From an archaeon (GTDB lineage: Archaea; Asgardarchaeota; Hermodarchaeia; Hermodarchaeales; Hermodarchaeaceae): a stretch of 6,310 nt of DNA. The notes below the pieces were generated by a model. That model had not been told where the DNA came from and did no database searches. It saw only the letters and a program-made list of their open reading frames with translations. Below are positions 1 to 5,505 of the stretch, in pieces. Location of the stretch: positions 1-6,310 of the forward strand of contig JABXGU010000533.1 in assembly GCA_016550415.1 (NCBI GenBank). Reading direction: 5' to 3'. The position numbers and the translations under genes were made by a program. The stretch's first letter is position 1, and every line of letters starts with the position of its first letter.

Positions 1-126
1 AATAATCCTGATAGTAGGTTAGTTTCCACGGTGGTATTGGTGGCATTAGTTGACTTTGTTCCAATGGTCCATCTTCGACTATATAATGGAAAACCTTCTG
101 GTAACGATATTACGAAGAAGCTGTGA
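1..126 (+). CDS. possible 3' end of an unidentified upstream gene (partial)
   Basis: The first plus-strand frame is open from the left edge to a TGA at 124-126, giving 41 residues. They contain a hydrophobic stretch (VVLVALVDFVPM) and end in DITKKL. I do not recognise a family. An open run of this length at a window edge can easily occur by chance, so the call rests partly on the T-rich tract at 164-178, where transcription of a gene ending here could stop. The tail lacks the terminal Cys-x-x-Cys signature of a [NiFe]-hydrogenase large subunit, so nothing links it to the H and I subunit genes that follow. It could equally be non-coding. Confidence 0.3.
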   Translation, partial: NNPDSRLVSTVVLVALVDFVPMVHLRLYNGKPSGNDITKKL

Positions 127-163
127 ACAGTCAAAATCCTCAGTCCAGAACATGTAAATTGAA

Positions 164-178
164 TTTTTTTCTCCTTTT
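164..178 (+). terminator. T-rich tract, candidate archaeal terminator
   Basis: Seven consecutive T followed by CTCCTTTT lie about 38 bases after the TGA at 124-126. Archaeal RNA polymerase commonly stops at T-rich non-template tracts without a strong hairpin, and no stable hairpin is visible just before this one. If real, it separates the upstream reading frame from the H-I unit. The rest of 127-317 shows no convincing coding frame, only this tract and weak promoter-like AT-rich stretches. Confidence 0.35.
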
Positions 179-265
179 CACCATTTCCATTGACCAAGGA
201 ATCAAGAAGTAGTGTTATGGAAACCGCAAATGGTTAGGAGCTAGGAACTTTGTTACAGTAGAAGG

Positions 266-290
266 CTTTTTTAACAGAAGCTAATTATAG
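266..290 (+). promoter_or_regulatory. candidate TATA region of the H-I unit
   Basis: Two AT-rich elements lie at the spacing expected of an archaeal TATA box. CTTTTTTAAC at 266-275 would place a start site near 297. CTAATTATAG at 281-290 would place one near 313, giving an almost leaderless message for the ATG at 318. Neither matches the TATA consensus well and the purine-rich BRE is not clear, so this is a positional guess. Confidence 0.25.
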
Positions 291-317
291 GATTGACCCT
301 ACGGAGTGTGCCCAATC

Positions 318-1400
318 ATGGCAGTACCACTATTAATCCTTGTCCTCATGGTTCTGTTCTTCCCGGGAATCCTTTTCCTTATGTTTTATGCGTTCTATAT
401 AGAATGGGTGGACAGAAAGTTCTATGCTGACCAGCAACACCGTATCGGTCCTGTTTATACAGGTTGGCGCGGCATCCTGCAGCCCTTCGCAGACTTTGTA
501 AAGCTGATGGCGAAAGAGGATGTAACGCCGGATGCAGCAGATAAAACTGGTTTTACTCTAACCCCCATTCTCGCTTTGACAATTCCCTTTACAACCTTGA
601 TGCTTGTGCCTATCATAGGCTTCGCTGGAATCGTTGCATTTGAAGGCGATCTGCTAATGATTGGCTTCTTGAGCACAATTTTCACAATGACTCTTTTCTT
701 GGCTGGATGGTTCTCTTCGAACCGATTTGGCTTTACAGGAGCAGTAAGAGGGGTCATTCAGATGCTTGCATATGAACTGCCCTTGCTCCTAGGATTGTTT
801 GCTGCAGGCATGGTAGCAGGAACACTCAGCCTATCAGGAGTTGTTACCTACCAAGTCATCCTTGGTCTTCCCCTCATCTTTTGTCCACCATTCATTGGTC
901 TGTTTGCAGTCTTCCTATTGGCTGCACAAGCTGAAGCAGAACGCTTGCCCTTTGACACACCAATCGCTGAGACAGAGATTGTGGCTGGCTGGGAAACCGA
1001 GTTTTCTGGCAAAAAGTTCGCCTTCTTCCGACTTGCCACCAACCTAGAACTCCTATTAGCAGCTGGTCTTGCAGCCGCTATATTCCTTGGTGGACCACTA
1101 GGACCAGAACTATTCCTTGTCTTCCTTACGGGAACTGACTATGCTACAGCCATTGCAGCAACACCATTGGCATTTCTCGCAACACCTAGCATTCTTACTG
1201 CCATCTACTACACATTCTGGTTCATTGTAAAGACCACAATAGTGGTGCTTATGCTTTCAAACCTGAAAGCCCTCCTTGCCCGCTGGCGTATCGACCAAAT
1301 CGTTAAAACAGCTTGGAAATGGGTAATCCCATTCTGTCTACTAATGGTGGTTCTTGTTGCGCTATGGCCACAGATTCTAACTTTAGTGGGGTGGATCTAA
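318..1400 (+). CDS. NuoH/MbhM/FpoH-like membrane subunit of a complex-I-type or group 4 hydrogenase complex
   Basis: This 360-residue integral membrane protein is the subunit that joins the peripheral redox arm to the ion-pumping arm in complex I, Fpo and group 4 [NiFe] hydrogenases. Family hallmarks are visible: a hydrophobic N-terminal helix (about 3-28), HRIGPVYTGWRGILQPFADF (41-60) with KLMAKED just after (62-68), GAVRGVIQMLAYELPL (141-156) with the conserved Tyr-Glu, and the acidic cytoplasmic loop LPFDTPIAETEIVAGWETEF (210-229). Roughly eight hydrophobic segments are visible and the length is normal. The frame stays open to a GTG at 306, but I prefer the ATG at 318: GGAG at 303-306 lies 11 bases before it, and the extra Cys-Pro residues look unlike a natural N-terminus. 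An in-frame stop at 294 rules out a longer form. The gene ends one base before the ferredoxin-like gene. The family is sure; whether it is Mbh, Ech, Fpo or Nuo type cannot be decided here. Confidence 0.93.
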   Translation: MAVPLLILVLMVLFFPGILFLMFYAFYIEWVDRKFYADQQHRIGPVYTGWRGILQPFADFVKLMAKEDVTPDAADKTGFTLTPILALTIPFTTLMLVPIIGFAGIVAFEGDLLMIGFLSTIFTMTLFLAGWFSSNRFGFTGAVRGVIQMLAYELPLLLGLFAAGMVAGTLSLSGVVTYQVILGLPLIFCPPFIGLFAVFLLAAQAEAERLPFDTPIAETEIVAGWETEFSGKKFAFFRLATNLELLLAAGLAAAIFLGGPLGPELFLVFLTGTDYATAIAATPLAFLATPSILTAIYYTFWFIVKTTIVVLMLSNLKALLARWRIDQIVKTAWKWVIPFCLLMVVLVALWPQILTLVGWI

Positions 1401-1401
1401 C

Positions 1402-1800
1402 ATGCCACGACCAGGAGCATTACAAAAAGAAGTATTATCAACAGTATTGAAACGAAAAACTGCAACTATCCGATATCCCTTCGAAGAAGCAGTGCGACCA
1501 GAAAGGTTTCGGGGTAAAATGGAACACGATATCGAAAAATGCAGAGGCTGCGGACTCTGCGCAAAAGATTGCCCTGCTACCGCTATCACTATGGTACCCT
1601 CAACTAAAACAAAAACAAAGAAGAAACCAGAATTTCGTCTTGACCGCTGCATATTCTGTGGCACTTGTGAAGCGGTATGCCCAGCGAATGCGATTACGAT
1701 GACGACAACTTTTGAGTTGGCTACCTTCGACTTAAAGGATAAATCACTCATCATCGTCTCAGAGGATCCAGCAGTAACAGAGACAGCAGAAGAAGAGTAG
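1402..1800 (+). CDS. NuoI/MbhN-like 2x[4Fe-4S] ferredoxin subunit
   Basis: This 132-residue protein has two complete 4Fe-4S motifs: CRGCGLCAKDCP (Cys 47, 50, 53, 57) and CIFCGTCEAVCP (Cys 83, 86, 89, 93). They are separated by a lysine-rich linker (TKTKTKKK, 68-75). The segment before the first motif, TIRYPFEEAVRPERFRG (22-38), resembles the N-terminal region of NuoI/MbhN/EchF proteins, which relay electrons between the ferredoxin-facing side and the catalytic small subunit at the membrane. The length fits the short hydrogenase forms better than bacterial NuoI (about 160-180 residues). The ATG follows the H-subunit stop by one base, with a GGGGTGGAT Shine-Dalgarno-like run at about 1387-1395 inside the H gene, so the two are surely co-transcribed and probably translationally coupled. 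The C-terminus is acidic (ETAEEE). A stand-alone ferredoxin is the less likely alternative. Confidence 0.92.
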   Translation: MPRPGALQKEVLSTVLKRKTATIRYPFEEAVRPERFRGKMEHDIEKCRGCGLCAKDCPATAITMVPSTKTKTKKKPEFRLDRCIFCGTCEAVCPANAITMTTTFELATFDLKDKSLIIVSEDPAVTETAEEE

Positions 1801-1910
1801 TAATACATTCATTCCTATTCTCCTGCTAATACTCATTTCATACAGTATTCTAACTACACTGGGTTAGGGTGTAAAAATTCGGAGATAATAGTAAGTTTTG
1901 ATTACAGATA
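1801..1910. other. convergent intergenic region between ferredoxin subunit and Mrp genes
   Basis: This 110-base stretch holds no open frame of note. It begins pyrimidine-rich (CATTCATTCCTATTCTCC, about 1806-1823), which could help end the plus-strand message. A weak 5-bp inverted repeat (CTAAC 1850-1854, GTTAG 1863-1867) is present. On the minus strand, a five-T run opposite 1874-1878 could end the Mrp message. Neither terminator is strong. Confidence 0.4.
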
Positions 1911-2798
1911 CTATTTTGATGTTTTTTGAGGTGAGCGTCTACGACCAAGTTTGGGAAGAAGGCGTTCCACGACTTTTTGAAAAGCTTTAGCTACAGGAGT
2001 GTCAGGTGTGGATACAATGAAGGGTTTTCCCTCGTCGGAGAGTGTCATTACCCGATGGTCAAAGGGGAGAGCCCCCAAGAAATAGAGATTAAGTTCCTTT
2101 GCAGCCTTACGTCCGCCACCCTTCCCGAAAATGTTAGTCACTTTCCCACAATGAGGACAATGAAAACCTGACATGTTTTCGATTAAACCAAGAACGGGGA
2201 CCTTCATTTGTTTGACCATATTGGCTGCTTTACGAGAGTCGAGGAGTGCAACCTCCTGCGGGGTAGTGACTATGATTACACCATCGAGGTCGGGTAATAG
2301 TTGCATGATGCTGAGGGATTCATCGCCAGTGCCTGGGGGGAGATCGATGATAAGGTAGTCCAATTTACCCCAGTCTACTTTTGATAGGAATTCGTTGATG
2401 ACCCGCATTTTGAGAGGACCTCGCCAAATTACAGGGGTGTCAGCAGTTTGGAGGAGGAACTCCATGGAGATTATGCGGATGTTGAGTGGACCAATGACAG
2501 GTACTAACCCGTTTTTGCCACCTATTAGTCGTGCATCTTCAGCACCTAGCATTTTTGGTACATCAGGTCCATGAATGTCAGCGTCTAGGATGCCTACTTG
2601 GTGTCCACGCCATGCAAGAGCAGAAGCTAGATTAACAGCTACAGTTGATTTCCCAACTCCGCCTTTTCCTGATAGGACGACGATTTTGTGCTTTACTAGC
2701 TTCATACGTTCAGCAATTTCAGAGTTTGCAGAACCAGAGGATTCCATGAGTAAGTCTTTGGGAACGCGTCCAGAATTTCGGGAAGATTTCTGTGTCAT
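1911..2798 (-). CDS. Mrp/NBP35/ApbC-family P-loop ATPase, predicted Fe-S cluster carrier
   Basis: This 295-residue cytosolic protein belongs to the SIMIBI-class Mrp/NBP35 family, which binds a bridging [4Fe-4S] cluster and hands it to apoproteins. The deviant Walker [11 protein letters not shown] (43-52) with its signature lysine is present. It is followed by DADIHGPD (72-79), WRGPLK (125-130), the switch-like IDLPPGTGD (151-159), ENMSGF (207-212) and the cluster-ligating CPHC (Cys 214, Cys 217). The first 30 or so residues are polar and probably disordered. The C-terminal tail is basic ([11 protein letters not shown]). There is no N-terminal ferredoxin-like or DUF59 domain, so this is the short form. 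The ATG at 2798-2796 has GAGG seven bases upstream, which supports it over the internal Met18. It is transcribed convergently toward the H-I unit and divergently from the phosphodiesterase gene. The family is certain; client proteins are unknown. Confidence 0.95.
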   Translation of the reverse strand: MTQKSSRNSGRVPKDLLMESSGSANSEIAERMKLVKHKIVVLSGKGGVGKSTVAVNLASALAWRGHQVGILDADIHGPDVPKMLGAEDARLIGGKNGLVPVIGPLNIRIISMEFLLQTADTPVIWRGPLKMRVINEFLSKVDWGKLDYLIIDLPPGTGDESLSIMQLLPDLDGVIIVTTPQEVALLDSRKAANMVKQMKVPVLGLIENMSGFHCPHCGKVTNIFGKGGGRKAAKELNLYFLGALPFDHRVMTLSDEGKPFIVSTPDTPVAKAFQKVVERLLPKLGRRRSPQKTSK

Positions 2799-2820
2799 TG
2801 CAATGCCTCGTTTCTATGTG

Positions 2821-2857
2821 TAAAAGTCAAGACGCGACTTAACGCTGTTGACTTTTA
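2821..2857. repeat. perfect 10-bp inverted repeat in the divergent promoter region
   Basis: TAAAAGTCAA (2821-2830) and its exact complement TTGACTTTTA (2848-2857) flank a 17-base spacer. The centre-to-centre distance is 27 bp. The right arm overlaps the best TATA candidate of the Mrp gene, and the left arm lies near its expected transcription start. This geometry suits a dimeric regulator covering the minus-strand promoter. A cruciform or an RNA hairpin is a less likely reading, because the loop is long. Confidence 0.55.
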
Positions 2858-2860
2858 ATC
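2851..2860 (-). promoter_or_regulatory. candidate TATA box of the Mrp gene
   Basis: On the minus strand this reads GATTAAAAGT. A start site about 25 bases downstream, near 2830, would give a leader of about 30 bases that includes the GAGG ribosome-binding site. It lies in the right arm of the inverted repeat, so binding of a regulator there would compete with TBP. Confidence 0.4.
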
Positions 2861-2918
2861 TTGTGCATCTGCAAGAAAAGGAAACTTCAAGAATAGGAAG
2901 AATCGGGGAAGGTGTAAA

Positions 2919-2928
2919 TCTAAAAATT
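2919..2928 (+). promoter_or_regulatory. candidate TATA box of the phosphodiesterase-peptidase pair
   Basis: TCTAAAAATT lies about 60 bases before the ATG at 2982. It would put a start site near 2950 and a leader of about 30 bases containing the AGAGGT ribosome-binding site (2967-2972). The match is to AT content and spacing only. Confidence 0.25.
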
Positions 2929-2981
2929 CAGAAGAACTATGTAGACACAAGGTTCATACGACGAATAGAGGTTCTTAAGAT

Positions 2982-3674
2982 ATGGGACAAATTCGAGTCA
3001 TTGGACATCGGGGATGCGGAATGGGTAGATTAGAAAATACATTACGTTCCATCAAAGAAGCTCTCGAGCTAGGTGCGGACGGCGTCGAAATAGATGTTCA
3101 TGCATCCCTTGACGGAGAAATCGTAGTGATACATGATCCCGACCTTGAACGTACTACAAATGGAAGCGGATTTGTAAATCAGAAAACACTCAAGCAGCTA
3201 AAAAAGCTTGATGCAGGTGAAGGAGAGCTAATACCTACACTACAAGAGGTCATAGAGGAGATAATCGAACATCCTCATTCCCTTCTAAACATTGAGATTA
3301 AGCCACCAGATATTGAGCAGCAAGTTCTCAATATCATTAATGAGTATGACATCATGGATCGGGTCATAATTTCTTCCTTTTTGCACTCGCCTTTGAGTGT
3401 TTTTAGGAAGCTTAACGGGGAGATTATAACTGGTTTGTTATACAGCTATTCTTTGGATAATCCTGTCAAACTTGCTCAAGAACTTGATGTCAATGCATTA
3501 CACCCGTTATTTCCCCTAGTTACTACAGAATTGGTCGAACAGTGTAGAAAGGCAAAATTACTCATCAATCCTTGGACTGTGGATGATGAATCTGAGATGA
3601 AGCGTCTGATAGATTTGGGTGTAGACAATATCATAACCGATTTTCCAAACCTTCTTTTGAAATTGCTGAGGTAG
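2982..3674 (+). CDS. glycerophosphodiester phosphodiesterase (GDPD family), cytosolic
   Basis: This 230-residue single-domain TIM-barrel enzyme is predicted to hydrolyse glycerophosphodiesters to glycerol phosphate and an alcohol, using a divalent metal. The family signature is complete: GHRG (8-11, His9 and Arg10), ENT (18-20), the metal pair EID (Glu36, Asp38), HDPDLERTTNG (51-61, catalytic His51), IPTLQEV (84-90), the third metal ligand in NIEIKPP (Glu105), INPWTVDD (195-202) and the late GVDNIITDFP (213-222). The usual PENT motif is LENT here. There is no signal peptide, since the first strand starts at once, so it should act inside the cell. The ATG is preceded by AGAGGT with a 9-base spacer, and an in-frame TAA at 2976-2978 excludes a longer protein. 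In archaea the substrate could be a lipid-derived glycerol-1-phosphate diester, but the sequence does not show this. Confidence 0.94.
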   Translation: MGQIRVIGHRGCGMGRLENTLRSIKEALELGADGVEIDVHASLDGEIVVIHDPDLERTTNGSGFVNQKTLKQLKKLDAGEGELIPTLQEVIEEIIEHPHSLLNIEIKPPDIEQQVLNIINEYDIMDRVIISSFLHSPLSVFRKLNGEIITGLLYSYSLDNPVKLAQELDVNALHPLFPLVTTELVEQCRKAKLLINPWTVDDESEMKRLIDLGVDNIITDFPNLLLKLLR

Positions 3675-3680
3675 GAGGAG
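3674..3680 (+). promoter_or_regulatory. strong ribosome-binding site that fixes a TTG start
   Basis: GGAGGAG begins on the last base of the phosphodiesterase stop codon and ends six bases before the TTG at 3687. This near-perfect Shine-Dalgarno sequence justifies the TTG start for the peptidase and suggests that its translation is coupled to the gene before it. Confidence 0.85.
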
Positions 3681-3686
3681 TTATTC

Positions 3687-4751
3687 TTGCATAAATTGCT
3701 TCAGAAGCTAACGATTTCGGATGCACCACCGGGTCGAGAGAATGAGGTTCGAGACATTGTAGTTCAAGAATTGAAGTCAATTACTGATGAACTCACCATA
3801 GATGAACTTGGTAATGTAATTGGTAAGAGAACAGGTGAAAATGAGAAGAATTTCATGCTTATTGCTCATCAGGATGATGATTGGGCGCTAATTGTAAGCC
3901 ACATCGACGAGCAGGGCTTCTTACGGTTCAGACGTCTTGTGGGTCATCGCTGGAACCTTCTTGGTCAGCGTGTGACTATTCATGGTAGATTTGGAAAACG
4001 AACTGGAGTGATTGGACTTCCTGCGCCGCATTTGATACCTGTGGATGTGCAGAAACGGGGATATCAGCCTGATGAGGATACAATGTTCATCGATTGTGGC
4101 GCTTCCAGTCGTGCGGATGCAAAGGCGCTTGGACTTGAGGTTGGTCAATTCATCACCGCGCATAAGCATTTTGAAGAGTTGCCAAATGAGCGGCTAATTG
4201 GTAATTGTTTTGATAACCGTGTTGGCATCACAGTTATGATTGAGACAATGAGACGTATACGAACCCTTACACCAGCCATTTCAGTGACAGCTGTAGCGTC
4301 TGTTCAAGAAGAACTAGGTGCACGTGGAGCGCAACCAGCTGCATTCAAAGTTCAACCTGATTATGCGATTGCCCTAGATGTTGCTCCCACCGGTGATCAC
4401 CCAAAAATAAAATCGGAGACTGTACCTGTCCGTTTGAGGGATGGCCCTGTTCTTCTTATAGCGGATAAGTTTGGTATCTCATCAAGGCAATTCAATACCT
4501 GGTTAGAAGGAGTCGCTGAAGCTCATAATGTGCCGCTTCAACATGTTGTTTTAAGGACACCAATTCATTTTGGAACTGATGCATCCGCGGTTCAACTCGC
4601 ACGCAAGGGAACTACAGTAACTGCAGTATTAGTTCCAACACGTTATTTTCACACAACAAACTCAATAGTAGACTATTCAGATTTAGAAAGAACAGTTACA
4701 CTCCTTGTAGCCAGCATCAATTCTCTCGGAGAACTGACTAGAAACCCTTAG
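3687..4751 (+). CDS. M42-family (TET-type) metallo-aminopeptidase with a variant metal-site motif
   Basis: This 354-residue protein is a predicted di-metal aminopeptidase. Members assemble into large tetrahedral (TET) particles in the cytosol and trim peptides released by the proteasome. All expected metal ligands appear to be present: His61 (AHQD), Asp176 (CFDNRVG), Glu209 with the catalytic Glu208 (VQEELGARGA), Asp231 (IALDVAPTGD) and His322 (RYFHTTNS). The insert between the catalytic halves (about 72-165) fits the family's dimerisation/PDZ-like domain. The length is typical. One feature is odd: the usual AHMDEIG is AHQDDDWA, with one residue more and without the Glu-Ile-Gly. The TTG start is set by the strong ribosome-binding site at 3674-3680. 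The gene forms an operon with the phosphodiesterase and converges on TBP with a 33-base gap. The M42 family is clear; a cellulase-like (FrvX) annotation seen in databases for relatives should be ignored. Confidence 0.93.
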   Translation: MHKLLQKLTISDAPPGRENEVRDIVVQELKSITDELTIDELGNVIGKRTGENEKNFMLIAHQDDDWALIVSHIDEQGFLRFRRLVGHRWNLLGQRVTIHGRFGKRTGVIGLPAPHLIPVDVQKRGYQPDEDTMFIDCGASSRADAKALGLEVGQFITAHKHFEELPNERLIGNCFDNRVGITVMIETMRRIRTLTPAISVTAVASVQEELGARGAQPAAFKVQPDYAIALDVAPTGDHPKIKSETVPVRLRDGPVLLIADKFGISSRQFNTWLEGVAEAHNVPLQHVVLRTPIHFGTDASAVQLARKGTTVTAVLVPTRYFHTTNSIVDYSDLERTVTLLVASINSLGELTRNP

Positions 4752-4784
4752 GAGAAATCAAGCCTTTCAAATCGGAAATTACTG

Positions 4785-5345
4785 CTATTCGATAAGCCCG
4801 AGACCCCGCATATGTTCTGCAAGCAGGTAGATGGCTTTTCGTGTTATAGTTTCTTTATTGGTTCCAGCACAGACGATTCTTCCACTACTGAAAATAAGGA
4901 AGACTGCCTTTGGAGTTTTCATTCGGTATATGAGACCAGGAAAAACTTCAGGTTCATACAGACAACGTTCCAATGCCATCTGTGCCATATCAAGGTCGAC
5001 GCGACTGTGGAGGTCACCACTTGCGACGATATTCTGAATTGTGATTTTGGGCTTACCTTTCACTGTGATGCCGGCTTTCCGAATCTTAGCAATGACATTC
5101 TCTACTGCACGTTCTGCTTCACTTTCCCTACGTAGACCTGTGATGACCATTCGTCCACTATTAAAAACAAGGATAGTGGCCTTTGGATTTTTTACACGAA
5201 GCATCAAACCAGGAAACTGCTCCGGATTATACTCAGCATCACGCTGTTTCCTAGCCAATAGGTTCAGGTCAATCTTGGCATCAACTTCAACGCTGGCGAC
5301 AACATTTTCAATTTTGTATTTTGGGCGTTTTGGCAAAATAGACAC
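4785..5345 (-). CDS. tbp: TATA-box-binding protein (TBP)
   Basis: This 186-residue protein is the archaeal general transcription factor that binds and bends TATA boxes and recruits TFB and RNA polymerase. It consists of two direct repeats. The first starts IENVVASVEVD (12-22) and includes FPGLMLRVKNPKATILVF (44-61). The second starts IQNIVASGDLH (103-113) and includes FPGLIYRMKTPKAVFLIF (135-152). The four phenylalanines that insert into or kink DNA in this family are in place (Phe44, 61, 135, 152). Length is normal, and the C-terminus (GLGLIE) lacks the acidic tail of some archaeal TBPs. The GTG at 5345-5343 is the first start after an in-frame stop. Another reading is a TTG three codons later, with AAAGGTG as ribosome-binding site six bases before it; this would remove only three residues. 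The upstream region holds several TATA-like elements, which would suit autoregulation. Confidence 0.97.
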   Translation of the reverse strand: MSILPKRPKYKIENVVASVEVDAKIDLNLLARKQRDAEYNPEQFPGLMLRVKNPKATILVFNSGRMVITGLRRESEAERAVENVIAKIRKAGITVKGKPKITIQNIVASGDLHSRVDLDMAQMALERCLYEPEVFPGLIYRMKTPKAVFLIFSSGRIVCAGTNKETITRKAIYLLAEHMRGLGLIE

Positions 5346-5364
5346 CTTTGGGCGTGTTCGAATC

Positions 5365-5427
5365 CCTTTTTAAGGCTTTTAAAGACTTTTTATAAAATGG
5401 CGGCTTCCTTTAAAAGCTTTTTATAGA
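5365..5427 (-). promoter_or_regulatory. TBP upstream region with clustered TATA-like elements
   Basis: Reading on the minus strand, TATA-like cores lie at 5426-5418 (CTATAAAAA), 5415-5407 (TTTTAAAGG), 5397-5387 (TTTTATAAAAA), 5384-5375 (CTTTAAAAGC) and 5373-5365 (TTAAAAAGG). The best core (5397-5387) predicts a start near 5365 and a leader of about 20 bases. The last one would give a message starting at the GTG itself. The cores are spaced about 11, 19, 12 and 11 bp apart, close to multiples of a helical turn. Several may be decoys, since the stretch is simply AT-rich. Confidence 0.55.
5375..5417. repeat. 10-bp inverted repeat flanking the main TBP TATA core
   Basis: GCTTTTAAAG (5375-5384) and its exact complement CTTTAAAAGC (5408-5417) flank a 23-base spacer that contains the strongest TATA core. 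Each arm is itself nearly palindromic. This could be an operator pair or extra TBP sites. Confidence 0.5.
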
Positions 5428-5470
5428 ATTCTGATGCTTTTCACTCAGACATAATGAAATGATTGTGACT

Positions 5471-5505
5471 AAAATAAAGAGGGGTGCCGGCTCGTTTTGA
5501 GCCGG
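5471..5505 (-). terminator. hairpin plus T-rich tract directly after the AAA ATPase stop
   Basis: A perfect 7-bp GC-rich stem (CCGGCTC at 5487-5493, GAGCCGG at 5499-5505) closes a 5-base loop. On the minus strand it begins on the base after the TAA (5508-5506). It is followed by CACCCC and then CTCTTTATTTT (5481-5471). This resembles an intrinsic terminator or a 3'-end-protecting hairpin for the ATPase message, and it separates that gene from the TBP promoter. Confidence 0.6.

Noticed and set aside
306..317. GTG start four codons before the chosen ATG of the H subunit
   Set aside because: It would overlap the only Shine-Dalgarno-like sequence (303-306) and adds VCPI to a typical hydrophobic N-terminus; the ATG at 318 fits better.
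455..757. 100-codon open frame antisense to the H-subunit gene
   Set aside because: It lies wholly inside a well-supported gene, has low-complexity basic composition and no family resemblance.
1383..1808. 141-codon minus-strand frame covering the ferredoxin-like gene
   Set aside because: It is a shadow of the gene with two intact 4Fe-4S motifs; its own protein is serine- and valine-rich with no recognisable domain.
1850..1867. CTAAC/GTTAG hairpin between the ferredoxin and Mrp genes as a terminator
   Set aside because: Only five pairs with an eight-base loop and no following T run; too weak to call.
2848..3033. 61-codon plus-strand frame from a TTG, spanning the intergenic region before the phosphodiesterase
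   Set aside because: No ribosome-binding site, overlaps the phosphodiesterase gene in another frame by about 50 bases and shows no recognisable motif.
5354..5367. GTTCGAATCCC, resembling a tRNA T-loop
   Set aside because: The flanking bases do not form the five-pair T stem, and no anticodon arm or acceptor stem can be drawn around it.
5041..5373. 110-codon plus-strand frame antisense to TBP
   Set aside because: TBP is unmistakable on the other strand; this frame is its shadow.
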